Notes: generated by a model from the letters alone, not told the origin. Shown: positions 11,401-20,521, counted from the first letter of the stretch. The stretch is DNA of 25,232 nucleotides from Amanita rubescens (GCA_015039365.1 WION01000665.1:1-25232), one strand, 5' to 3'. Translations and numbers: made by a program.

Positions 11401-11970
11401 GCATTACTTGGGGGTCATGAGCAGGTTGTTGAGCTATTACTTGAAAAAGGAGCAGATGTGAATGCACAAGGAGGAGAATATGGAAATGCTCTCCAAGCTG
11501 CATCATGCCACAATGATAAACAAGTTGTTGAGCTATTGCTTGAAAAAGGAGCAGATGTGAATGCACAAGGAGGATTCTATGGAAATGCTCTCCAAGCTGT
11601 ATCATACTACTATCATAAAGAGCCTGTTATTGAGCTGCTGCTTGAAAAAGGAGCAGATGTGAATGCACAAGGAGGATTCTATGGAAATGCTCTCCAAGCT
11701 GCATCATCTGAGGGTCATAAACAGGTTGTTGAGCTGCTGCTTGAAAGGGGAGCAGATGTGAATGCTCAGAGAGGATTCTATGGAAATGCTCTACAGGCTG
11801 CATCATACCAAAATCATAAACAGGTTGTTGAGCTGTTGCTTGAAAAAGGAGCGGATGCGAATGCACAAGGAGGAGAATATGGAAGTGCTCTCCAAGCTGC
11901 ATTACTTGGGGGTCATGAGCAGGTTGTTGAGCTGCTGCTTGAAAGAGGAGCAAATGTGGATGCACTGTGA
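8486..11970 (+). pseudogene. NACHT-ankyrin NLR-type protein, decayed by frameshifts
   Basis: Exons joined with consistent phase: 8486-8655, 8707-8736, 8861-8930, 8981-8987 (7 nt), 9035-9061, 9110-9268, 9321-9345, 9396-about 9655. They give a basic N-terminus (TARKRTLSDG), the HGDY segment typical of fungal NLRs (NSIINEIHGDY then INIHTTTF), the EWLAPCDPSTNHH..GTGTWLL block and the P-loop GISGAGKT split by an intron. Walker B (LLIDALDEC) follows in another frame from about 9660, then CHLLVTSRKE, a 39- or 50-bp intron from 9967, and WVACQLDELKKC. The helical linker runs to about 10800, where the frame changes again into ankyrin repeats. An extra A at about 11023 breaks the first full repeat, as shown by its near-twin at about 11411. 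At least three frame breaks make it a pseudogene or a badly assembled gene. Such STAND proteins act in fungal self/non-self recognition and immunity. Nearly all CpG is missing from about 8690 on, although exon 1 has it. Confidence 0.85.
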
Positions 11971-12000
11971 TTCTAAGGAAATGCTCTGCAAACCATGGTT
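10885..12000 (+). repeat. Tandem 99-bp ankyrin-coding repeats
   Basis: About eleven tandem units, mostly 99 bp (33 codons), encode near-identical ankyrin repeats of the type VVELLLEKGADVNAQ-G-YGNALQAA. One unit near 11620 is 102 bp because of an in-frame extra codon (HKEPVIELL). The unit near 11023 has a 1-nt insertion. The last, after 11970, is degenerate, with stops in the frame (tga ttc taa). High nucleotide identity between units indicates recent unequal exchange or gene conversion. Confidence 0.9.
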
Positions 12001-13014
12001 TAATACTAATGTAGAATTATTATTATATAGTGTGCTGAATGTTGATATGCTGAGATTGAGGCTACCATAACTTGTAGTGGCACTTGAGATCTCTCCATCT
12101 TTATGCATCCACTTGCATATCATATCCTCTCCCATTCAATGTTGCCTTTTGGATCACCTCATGCTTTGCATGCTGATTGCCAAGAACATCTCTAGTTGTT
12201 CTTTCCCCGCTGGCTTAGTCTGCTTTTAACCCTCCCAGTGGCCACTGCCCTGTTCATTTCCTTCACCACCCACTCATGTTCCCTCCTCCACCATGATCTC
12301 CCTGGACTTCACTTCCAGGGATTGGCTACATGATCAGTCCATCTCGACGGTGACCACGGTCCGCGACCAACAAAGACCTTCTTCTTCCCTTCAAATCCTG
12401 CGCTCTTGTTTGCATCGTCCGTCTCCATCTATCGGGCATAATGGAACGGTGCCATAGGCAATTTGAACGCAGAGATTGGTCAAACCCGTCACGCGTCACG
12501 CGTCATGGCCAGATCTAAACACGTGCAAATAATTCCTCAGGAACGTCTCCATGAATCTTTTCAACTCTGTTGATCCGAGCTCCGCCCCCTCCTGTCAATC
12601 CCTACAAGTCAAAGGCTCAACATCCTCCATGCTCTCCGTTTGACATTTACGCCTTGCGGATCATGTGAGGAGCGCGATCCGACATTTGCCGCCAGTAAGA
12701 GGACTTCTACGACGAAGCAACGGAAGTTTGGATGCCTTCAAGGTAGGACGCTTCGAGAATCGAATGTACGGTGTTGGCACAGTCTGTGAGTCGGATTGGG
12801 GATCAGCTGTAGTATGCCACCACCTCCTAATCGAGATCAGTCCCCGAGTCACTGGGCGAGCGAACGGAGGCGCGTCAAATGGTAAATTGATTATCACAAC
12901 CCGCTTTGTGCGTTTTTTCCTGCACCTTATGCCATTTTAGCTAATTTTTACCATTGCCAGTAAAGCTAAAGCGCCAACTAATGACTCGATACGATATAGG
13001 CCCTCTACATATCA
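11971..13014. other. Intergenic; CpG-poor tail, then CpG-normal DNA
   Basis: No gene is supported. CpG depletion continues to about 12340 and then ends abruptly. A 7-bp inverted repeat (ccctgga..tccaggg) lies at about 12299-12320. Two ACGCGT hexamers (MCB-like, bound by the MBF cell-cycle factor in yeasts) sit 7 bp apart at 12491-12496 and 12498-12503. Open frames around 12661-12940 lack family similarity and I do not call them genes. Confidence 0.4.
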
Positions 13015-13679
13015 CTAAACTGGCGCGACCTTGAAGAAGATCTCAGGAGTCTTCGTGCCTCCAGCTTCAGGCATGATGTAGAGCTGTGTGAACTTGTCAG
13101 AATCTCTATTTCCTTCTATCGAAAAAATAACATACACCAGTAGCGCCGGAACCCCCATTCCAGTAGTAATCTTGGTCAGGGACAGCAACTCTGTATCACA
13201 GAGCGCGTTAGATGTTTGGCTAGAGAATTGAGGATGTGGAGACTAACGTATAATAAGACTTAGATGGTTGTAATAAGAAGTACCATTCGTATTGCATCTT
13301 GCCCCAAACGAGATATGCGCTTTCTGGGCCCTGCGCACGTTACACGTCAGAAATATCTATAAAGTAAGTAATGGACTCGAGACGTACAGGTTGGATTGAG
13401 GCGTAAAGCCCGGCCTTTCCTTTCACCGTGCACGTTGTTCCTGCCGCGCCTCCCAATGCTAGCGGGGGGGTTATAGTAACAAGCTGCCGCCAGGAACATT
13501 CAGTCGCATTGCGGAATTAGAATTGTAGGACCTACGGAGTTGCGAACATTCGCTTGGTTGGCGGGGACGGTGAAGACAATGTCGCCCTCCTTTTCGCTAC
13601 CATCGCTGAATATTAACTGGGAGGTTTTAACGTTGGAGATGCGAAACAAATGGGCTGGAGGAGCAGCAGAGACGGCCAT
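13015..13679 (-). CDS. Small five-exon protein, paralogue 1 (no signal peptide)
   Basis: Exons 13679-13536, 13483-13388, 13330-13248, 13190-13136 and 13083-13015 join to 148 residues with intron phases 0, 0, 2, 0. All introns have GT..AG ends and are 52-57 bp. The protein starts MAVSAAPPAHLFRISN, runs through FSDGSEKEGD, KGKAGLYAS, LVWGKMQYEWYFLLQPS, VPDQDYYWN and YIMPEAG, and ends FFKVAPV. The alternating hydrophobic and aromatic strands with Gly turns suggest an all-beta fold, possibly a beta-trefoil like fungal protease inhibitors and lectins, but I see no diagnostic motif. Exons 3-5 have exactly the same lengths as in the 18480-19191 paralogue (83, 55, 69 nt). The VSA that would end a signal peptide follows directly after MA, so the hydrophobic core seems deleted. 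Function unknown. Confidence 0.75.
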
Positions 13680-13870
13680 GTTGGTAAAAGGATTTGGGAG
13701 GATCAAGGAAAGTCTGCGAGGGTCTTACGACGGTGTCGAACGACTTTTAAATGGAGCCATGAAATGGTCGAAGTTGACGGAATGAATTCAAACGGCATGC
13801 CTGGAACCGAACAAGCTTCAGGTAATGGAAGTCAGCTGGCATGTTCGGCGACAGGGCTAATGCCCGGGTT
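13680..13870 (-). promoter_or_regulatory. Promoter of paralogue 1, homologous to that of the secreted paralogue
   Basis: On the minus strand a TTTAAAA box (13742-13753 region) lies about 65-70 bp before the ATG. It follows CATGGCT and is flanked upstream by sequence resembling 19192-19505: TTCATTC.GTC.ACTTC, and GTTCGG..CAGG further up. The matching block lets the two start codons be aligned. Confidence 0.55.
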
Positions 13871-15108
13871 TTTACGATATCATCGCTTTTGGCCATAGTA
13901 AGGCCTAACCAGTCGAAAATTTACCAGTATGCTGTCACTCACCCATCTTCATCTTACACTTGTGCACCGTTCTAACCCCCCCACCTCATGCTTCTTCTCT
14001 TCGACCTTGTTTGCGTGTAACTAATTGCGCCAATACGTTATGTTTGGATTCAAAGAGCAATGTCGAGTCATTATGCGCTCCCAGGTGTACCGCGTCGTCA
14101 GTTATTATGTCGTCAAGCATGGAAGACTCGGGTTCAGAGAAATCCAACCCAGCTGGTGCTTCTAAAATTAAAATTATCTTTAATTACGTACTGACAAGAC
14201 ACGTTTTGCCTGATGGATGCGATGACCGGCATGAAGCCCCCTGTACTAAACTTGTGCTCGGGCCGCGATGTCAAGACGCACTGTGAGACAGTGTTGGACC
14301 CACGGGATATCCCGTGGATATCCCTGAATCCATGCGAACGTGGACAGGCTATGGAGAATGTGGATATGGATACACGTGCCAGTGGATATCCACAAATTTT
14401 GCCACATGGATTGGCTGCCATCAAATGGCTTGTCCAACATTGCTGTGGGAAGCCTGTCGTCCGAGTCATCAATTGTCGTGCCGGCGGCGTAGCATCTGCC
14501 CTGCCTGCCACAGACAACAGTGAGCTTTGTCTTTCTCTCTCTGAAATCTTTGCTTAGATGCTGTTGATAGCGCCGGGTGCGTAAGTATGCACGTTCTTGG
14601 GGCAGGGATGAGTAGCAGCCGCTCCTAATCTGCAGTAGTCGCGAGGCAAGATCCATTGATGACGCGTGACGCTCGATGTATAATGATCGCTCAACCTCTG
14701 ACCATGACTCATCGTTAATTATTACACCCTCAGCATATACCTCCTTGGATCTCACCTCAAGCGTGTCCTTTACCCCCCGCGTCGCTTGAAACGAAGCCGG
14801 GTTTGTACGGAAGACCTATGCCCCGATGGATGGGATGGATCACAAAGAGAACGCGCCTAGGAACAGCAGGGGAGGTCGCGGGTGAGATTTTGCTTTCTCT
14901 ATCCAGTGGGACTGTAGGTCCATATGTATCTGTCCGGTGATGCAAGAATTATCCATCAGGACACATCGCAAGGATCAGATCGACTTCTTTCTCACCGTTT
15001 ACAAGCCACCGTACATGCACTCATCCGATGGCTGCGTAGATATTGAACACATATATACATTTCACTTTACTATACACTTTGTCAGCGACGTTCTCGGATT
15101 CCCGTCGT
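13871..15108. other. Intergenic region with no supported gene
   Basis: Open frames are present on both strands but none shows a recognisable domain, a coherent exon chain or a good start context. The notable content is the palindrome cluster at 14301-14393, listed separately. Confidence 0.4.
14301..14393. repeat. Cluster of GGATATCC-centred palindromes
   Basis: A perfect 16-bp palindrome cacgggatatcccgtg lies at 14301-14316, an overlapping ggatatcc at 14316-14323, and a perfect 12-bp palindrome gtggatatccac at 14382-14393, with tggatatgg between. Repeated use of one core within 93 bp suggests a fragment of a dispersed repeat or multiple copies of a protein-binding site. Confidence 0.6.
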
Positions 15109-15731
15109 CTAATTGGAGGGGAAAATACGGAAGGAGACTTCTCTCAAGTCTGCGATACCACTTTTAGGCACGAGGTGGATCTGAACAACAAAAACCGTGA
15201 ATTACTTTTCATTTTGATTTCACCCGACGGCGCTTACAGTTCGGGAATTCGGATACCAGTAAAAGTCTCGATATGGACCGTCCGTGGCAGAGATCCTATC
15301 TCTCGTTAAGGTTATGGGTTCTCGGCGGTTTCGTTTTTAACTCACTGATAGCCATGGGGGGTGCTAACAACTTTCCAAGTAGTTTCAGTCGGTAACCAAA
15401 ATAGTGCCCCTCCACCTTCGCTCTTCAAAAAATAATAGTACTATCATTGAGTCCTTCAGACTGGATCAAAAACTCTGGACTTACCGCAGCTCCTATGCTA
15501 ACGTACCAGCCGTCTTGGCCTGTAATGATCGTCAAAGTTTCGGGGCCTTCAAGAGGTTCGCTGAAATGGAGGCGCTTGGATACAAATCAGCTGAGCACGC
15601 GCAAGCGGAGGACAGATGCAGGTATCTACACTGTGGTTAGGCCCAGTCGCCGTGATTTTGACAGAGCCAAAGTCGTCATCGTCAGAAACAAATTTACCGG
15701 TCGAAATGCTTTGGACGGCGTAAGTCGGCAT
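15109..15731 (-). CDS. Small five-exon protein, paralogue 2 (cytosolic, no signal peptide)
   Basis: Exons 15731-15630, 15574-15485, 15422-15346, 15295-15238 and 15180-15109 join to 132 residues with intron phases 0, 0, 2, 0, the same as in the other two copies. Introns are 50-62 bp. The protein begins MPTYAVQSISTGKFVSDDDD, followed by EPLEGPETLTIITGQDGWYVS, a LFWLPTETTWKVVS strand pair, YRDFYWYPN and IHLVPKSG. It ends SFRIFPSN. The spaced W-V and Y-W pattern fits a compact beta protein and could be beta-trefoil, which is inference. The start needs no extension: the ATG follows a TATAAAA box (complement of 15817-15823) by about 90 bp. It is the most divergent copy; only intron positions and scattered motifs (GxxxLTI, Y-W, V/M-P-x-G) tie it to the others. 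It is divergent to the gene at 16047. Confidence 0.75.
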
Positions 15732-16046
15732 TGTCAGATGAGAAAGTCTTCGAGTTCGAGTGTGGGGGTGGTATTTGTAGGGGGACAGGTTAATGATACG
15801 TGTAAGTGAAGAGTTCTTTTATATCCATGGACTCGGACCGGTAGACCGTGGAGGTTACGTAAATCACGTCGGAATTTCGACGTGATGGCTCAGGGCTTTG
15901 AGCCGGGACCGTGCACATCAAGCACTCTCTGTTCAGCACGTTCCTCTCGACTGAAGCCATGAGGCCTCCAGCCTTCACAGGGTTCAAGCTTCAAACTTCG
16001 CAGACACTGCCAAGGCCCAACAGCGACTCTCCGTTGACCGAAAGTC
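15732..16046. promoter_or_regulatory. Divergent promoter region with a perfect inverted repeat
   Basis: Between paralogue 2 (-) and the 16047 gene (+). It has a TATAAAA on the minus strand at 15817-15823, preceded by CATGG as in the other two copies. A perfect 9-bp inverted repeat, atcacgtcg/cgacgtgat, lies at 15863-15871 and 15878-15886 with a 6-nt spacer; its TCACGT/ACGTGA halves resemble bZIP or bHLH binding sites. Confidence 0.5.
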
Positions 16047-17365
16047 ATGGCAACCCACTTATTATTATCGATGGCCGTTCGATCCTCCGAGTCCACCCCA
16101 CATTTGCGCGATCAGTCATCTCTCCCCATAGATGATGGTATCTACGGACGTTTTCCCAAGAACCATTCTATTCGCAGTCTCGAACTCTGGAAGGAAAGAG
16201 AGGAGCCAAAGCACGAGTTTGTCATTTTCACAACGAACAGTGCGGAGAAAATATACTATCGCGTCGAACGGCGACCGTCGAAAGAAGCAGGTCCTATCTC
16301 CAAGATACGAGGTTGCACAGTAGAGGATACCATCACTCACCTACGCTGGGAGTATGGCGGAGCAGCGGTTCGACAGATGTCGGTTCATTTTAATGCCAAT
16401 CCCAAACCTGACTTGTATACCATTTTTGCTTTTTGCAATACCATCCGCAAGGACCCCGACACCGAGAAATACACGTTGATGCAGTTCAACTGTTACTTCT
16501 TTGCACGCACTCTCACGCTACTCATTACCCGCTATTTCCTCCGAGTACTGCGCCAAGATTGTCGCTGCGGCAACCACTCCATAAAGGATTTTGGCATTTC
16601 AGAACTTTCGATCGACGATTTCTGGAAGTGGGGGATGGAGCGAAAATGTCTAGATATTGTGTTCCTCGGCGTAAGGATGATATTTCTTCAGTTCCGAGTA
16701 AGGAATTCTGACGTATTATCGGGGGTTTTTTTTTCCAGCCCTTAAACCGCACATACTTGGATCTTCAATCGTATATAAACGAAATGGACGAAAAACATTG
16801 CGAGGTGGTTACTCAGTTTGGCAGGAACGGAAAGGAGGTGTATGATACCTTGAACAGGAAAAAGGAAGAGATATGGCGTAGCGGAAGCAAAGAGGCGGAA
16901 GAGATTCGTTCAAAAGAGGCCGAGCGGGTTAAAAAGGCAACTCCGTCGTCTCCACAAACCAAGAATGAGGCTGGGAAAGAAAGGCGAGAAGAAGAGAGCG
17001 TAAATTGGGCTGCAAGTATCATCCTGTTGCTCTTAGCTGCATTGATTGCCTCTCTCTACCAAGCTTTCGCGCTCTGGGTATGGTTGCACAAGGCGCTTGC
17101 CGTGAGCGTGGTACTGGTGGTGATATTATTCCGCCACCGTTTGCGATCTATCATGATCCCTGTTACCGCACATATCGACATATTGCTCTTAGGTGCATTG
17201 CCTGCCGTGGGTCACCCAGCCATATTGGGTTTCGTGGTCGCGGGAGTGATGCTCTGGGTATTGTTGCATGGGGTACTTGTCACGAGAGTGCTGTGCACGG
17301 TACTGGTGGTGATACTTCTTCACCGTTTGCGATCCATCGCGATCACATTTGCGTGTATTTTTTAA
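16047..17365 (+). CDS. Uncharacterised protein: possible LRAT/NlpC-P60-like domain, coiled coil and membrane tail
   Basis: Two exons, 16047-16697 and 16739-17365 (intron 41 bp, gtaagg..ttccag, phase 0), give 425 residues. Residues about 54-160 resemble a family common in Agaricomycetes: HEFVIFTTNSAEKIYYRVERRP, then FNANPKPDLYTIFAFC and YTLMQFNCYFFARTLTLLI. An early His (H56) and a later Asn-Cys (N148-C149) in hydrophobic strand and helix contexts recall the permuted papain fold of LRAT-like proteins, where His precedes an NC motif. That similarity is my inference. After the splice comes a charged helix (about residues 225-295, with KKEEIWRSGSKEAEEIRSKEAE) likely to form a coiled coil. A strongly hydrophobic C-terminal region with about four or five membrane segments follows, containing an internal duplication. 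No stop or frame break was seen. Function unknown. Confidence 0.7.
17027..17350 (+). repeat. Imperfect tandem duplication inside the membrane tail
   Basis: Landmarks recur in order: ttgctctta-gtgcattg at 17027 and 17183, gctctgggta at 17071 and 17251, gtactggtggtgata at 17111 and 17300, caccgtttgcgatc about 190 bp apart. The changing offset (156, 180, 189) shows in-frame insertions in the second unit. The duplication roughly doubles the membrane segments of the 16047 gene product. Confidence 0.8.
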
Positions 17366-18479
17366 GCTGCTAATTAGCACGGCCCTAATTTCACTTTTTT
17401 GCATCACATTCTTACTTAGTATTCTCATAGTACTGCTCAAATAAACCTTGCTGTAGCTAGGCTTGATTTGTGAAACGCATTTTGACAATGTGCCTGCACC
17501 GTCGAAATCGACCGAAGGGACCAGCGTGGGACCTTCGAGAGTCGAGACTGTCCAAACTAGTGCACGGCCCTCCTCTCCCGAATACGATGCCATCGACTAT
17601 GCTCTGAGTCTTGACAGGGATGATGCAAATTGCGTTATTCATGCGCGCTCCCTTCCACTTAGTTCCCGGGCCTCAATACGCCAGCTTCATGCGGATGCAT
17701 CAGGACGACAACGATGAGGAAGGAAACGAGCCATTCCATGAGCCGGATTACAAGACGTCCTGGAGAAGCCTGAGAAGGAACCTCAGAAGTAAGCATGCCG
17801 AGGAGAAGAAGGGCCAGATGGCGCCGTGCCACCGACATTTGACGTCCGGAACGACAAATCGGAGGAAGAGGCTAGCCCGAAGAAGAACCAATGCCGTCAT
17901 GGAAAATGAAGAAGGGACAAAGAAAGATACTTCAAGACGAGTTGAGTACTACGGCAGAGCGGGTTCGAAGAAAGAAAACAGACGTTCGGAGTGATAACTA
18001 CGTTTGGAATCCACTTTCTGACGAAAATATTCCGAGGAGTACGGAAAAGTGCTCGAAAGCACATCAAGCATCTCGATTATTTGCGCGGGGAGTGTTATGT
18101 ATATGGTCGAGATCTTATACACAATCATCTTTCAGGTTGCGGGGATGGTGATACGGCCCACTGTATCATCTATCTATCCAGACAGAACTATCATTTATGT
18201 TATCACCAACACCCACCAATACCAATCCAATCTTTGATGACAGCCTGTGTGGCATTTCCAAAGATGTACCGTGTTGGACTACATCTATGCAATTAAGATT
18301 CAAGCCCGCCGTCTCAGTCAGAGACTCGCGCAAGGGAAATAAGGTGGCATGTTGAAAGATGTGTCGTTGGCACGCGACATCACAATTGACATTTTAGACA
18401 TATTGCGAGTAATCAGTAGTGCTAGCGACGAATCCGATAACATATTGTGGAGGACCTACCACGGATCACTAGTAACAGG
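17366..18479. other. Intergenic with scattered coding-like pieces, possibly a decayed gene
   Basis: Plus-strand segments have protein-like composition in several frames: an acidic Ser-rich piece near 17463-17650 (VPAPSKSTEG, SPEYDAIDYALSLDRDDA), EKPEKEPQ near 17760-17790, and PPTFDVRNDKSEEEASPKK near 17835-17890. They change frame without convincing splice sites and no start codon is clear. This looks like a relic of a disordered, charged protein, or a gene with introns I could not place. From 18240 to 18479 I see nothing. Confidence 0.25.
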
Positions 18480-19191
18480 TTACTGGCCTATCCCGAAAGA
18501 CATTTCATTCTGCATGGCAATCTCACTGCCAGGCAGTACGGCCAGCTGCTGTGTGAACTTGTGAGAATTTTTATTTCTCTTTTGAAAGAGAGCGTACACC
18601 AGTTCCGCTGGGATCATTACACCAGTAACCATCTTTATCGGGGATAAAAATCCTGTATCACCAAATGCGTTAGGTATTCTGCTGGAACTGAATGTGTGAT
18701 GACCAACGTATAATCGCCATAGGTTGGTTGCAAGGAGAAGCCCCACGTGAATGGCGTCTTTCTCCAAAAGAGAGATGAATTGCCCGGGAACTACGCACGT
18801 CACATCAACATCAGCAAACTTAAGGAAAGTAAAAGTAGGCTTAAGGCTCACATCGACGGCTGAGATGTAAAGTCCGGCCTTGCCTTGCACTGTGGAGAAG
18901 GACGCTCCGCTGGGTGCAAGCGAGGGTTTGATAGTAAGGACCTTCTGCCCGGAATATTCACCCAGTTTACGGAATCAGTGTGATAGGACCACCTACCGAA
19001 TTGGCAACATTCTCTTCGGAATAGGCAACGGTGAGTACTCTGTCGCCATCATGTTCTGTGCCATCGCTGAAGACGGGCCTGGAGCCTATGATGCTGGCGA
19101 TGCTATATGGGGATGCCGCAGGAACGGCGGAGACGAAAGCGAATATAGAGGCAAAGGTTAAGAATATAGATGCAGAGGGGAACTTGACCAT
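18480..19191 (-). CDS. Small secreted five-exon protein, paralogue 3
   Basis: Exons 19191-18997, 18944-18852, 18790-18708, 18652-18598 and 18548-18480 join to 164 residues with intron phases 0, 0, 2, 0 and introns of 49-61 bp, all GT..AG. The N-terminus MVKFPSASIFLTFASIFAFV then SAVPAA is a clear signal peptide with probable cleavage after VSA, so the product should be secreted. The mature part contains FSDGTEHDGDRVLTV, QGKAGLYIS, LFWRKTPFTWGFSLQP, IPDKDGYWCNDPSGTG and AVLPGSE. These align with the 13015-13679 copy block by block, for example PDKDGYWCNDPSGTG with PDQDYYWNGGSGATG. A TATAAAG box lies 42-48 bp upstream. One Cys and strand-rich composition give no family match. Possible roles of such proteins (inhibitor, lectin, effector) are guesses. 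Confidence 0.8.
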
Positions 19192-19505
19192 GGTAGTAAA
19201 AAGACTTTGGGTGTCGTAGAAAGACGACGAGACTTTATACCTCTAGCCATGACGTAAGTTGAAGTCGACAGAATGAATGTGTGTCAGGTGGCGGGTTTGG
19301 AGCCGAACAATGCTGTCGGCTACCTAACTGAAAAAAAAAAAAAAAATCCTGAGCCATGACTCGGAAGTCAGGGTTGAAGTTGATAGGATGAATACGTACA
19401 TAAGTAAGTCTGTCAGGTGGTGGGCTTGGAGCTGCTTGAAGCTGAACAAGTGCAGGTGATCGCGCTAATGCTCAGGGTTTTATGACGTAGTCGCTGTCGG
19501 CTACA
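19192..19505 (-). repeat. Promoter region of paralogue 3, with a tandemly duplicated upstream block
   Basis: TATAAAG on the minus strand at 19233-19239. A block carrying gccatgac, gttgaagt.ga.ag.atgaat, gtcaggtgg.gggtttggagc, and gctgtcggctac occurs twice (about 19246-19325 and 19355-19506), separated by a 16-nt A run (19331-19346). A related single copy lies upstream of paralogue 1 (13757-13870). Confidence 0.6.
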
Positions 19506-19506
19506 T

Positions 19507-20521
19507 GCCTACAGAGGCATTGTCCGAAAAAGGGCATTTGACCCTGTACTTACCTATCCGGCCACTATTCCCATCAGATCAGATCGCTCCTCGGGCCCCA
19601 GTGACACCGCAGTGATCGTTGAAAGTCATAGCCAGAAGGCCAGCAGATCATGTTGCTGACGCCGGTAACTTGAAGGTGGTGGACAGTCTGAGGCCTCGGA
19701 TGTTAGCTATAAGTGGCAACCGGAGAACATTCACTTAGTATTAAAGACTCCGTGCGCTATGCATCCTTATGACTAACCTGGTGCCGTCTGAGGTAACTTG
19801 AGGGTTCGGGGTTACCGAGGGTTACCGGTTATGCTGACACGTGCACGTGTGGTTAGCACTAATTACAGTGTAAGTGGAGTTTATACTAAACGTGGAATAG
19901 TCTGGAATAGTTCCTTACTTTCTGATTGCCATGACGGCATGCTAGTGGCCGCTTCCGGCAATATTTAACTGTTTTTGGGTCATTTTTCAGCCATCCTTCC
20001 GTGCGCGCTACTTACTGCTAGGCCGGATTGGACGTGCAGGCAGCCGACAGCGACCATGTCGTAAAACATTAACATTGTCGCCTGCACTTGTTCGGCTCCA
20101 AGCATGCGGCCACCTGTACTTGTTCCTGATTCCTTCGCTCCACGCTGTCCCCTGCACCACTATGCAAGTTGTCCCGGGTGCCACATTTCTGGCTTATGTA
20201 GGAGCGGCAGATCACGAGCACGTCTAAACGCCAGCGACCGTCCAACGTCATATTTCGAGAAGGCAGGTGTAACGCGGTCACGCTATCCTGATGTCGGACT
20301 TCCCACGGTGATGGTGGTATCGGCTTGCCATGGCCGTCTCCCCACAGGCTATGCCCCCCTTCTCAGTACACCTGTGTGTACACACAGAGAATGACATTAC
20401 GTAGGCGTCCATCCACCCAGTTATTGGAGACCCAAACCCTGGAAAGAAGTTCGGAAGCGCTTCATCGATTCCACGTTGAAAGAGTGGAACACTCTTAATG
20501 TCGTATCGGTGTTACACTGCA
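19507..20521. other. Intergenic region
   Basis: No gene is supported. It holds an inverted promoter fragment (20042-20110), listed separately, and a perfect 16-bp palindrome ctgtgtgtacacacag at 20372-20387. The rest shows no recognisable feature. Confidence 0.4.
20042..20110 (+). repeat. Inverted, orphan copy of the paralogue-3 upstream block
   Basis: Starting agccgacagcgac and running through cctgcacttgttcggct, this stretch matches the reverse complement of about 19425-19502 along its length. It points away from paralogue 3, towards the plus strand. No gene copy follows, so it appears to be the remnant of an inverted duplication. Confidence 0.65.

Noticed and set aside
11018..11965. Long minus-strand open frames through the ankyrin region
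   Set aside because: They are periodic antisense shadows of the 99-bp ankyrin repeats and have no domain of their own.
13960..14755. Open frames on both strands between paralogues 1 and 2
   Set aside because: No recognised domain, no coherent exon chain, and they cross the palindrome cluster.
13015..19191. Calling the small-protein family mycocypin, I66 inhibitor or ricin-type lectin
   Set aside because: No QxW lectin repeats and no clear inhibitor motif were seen; only general beta-rich character supports it.
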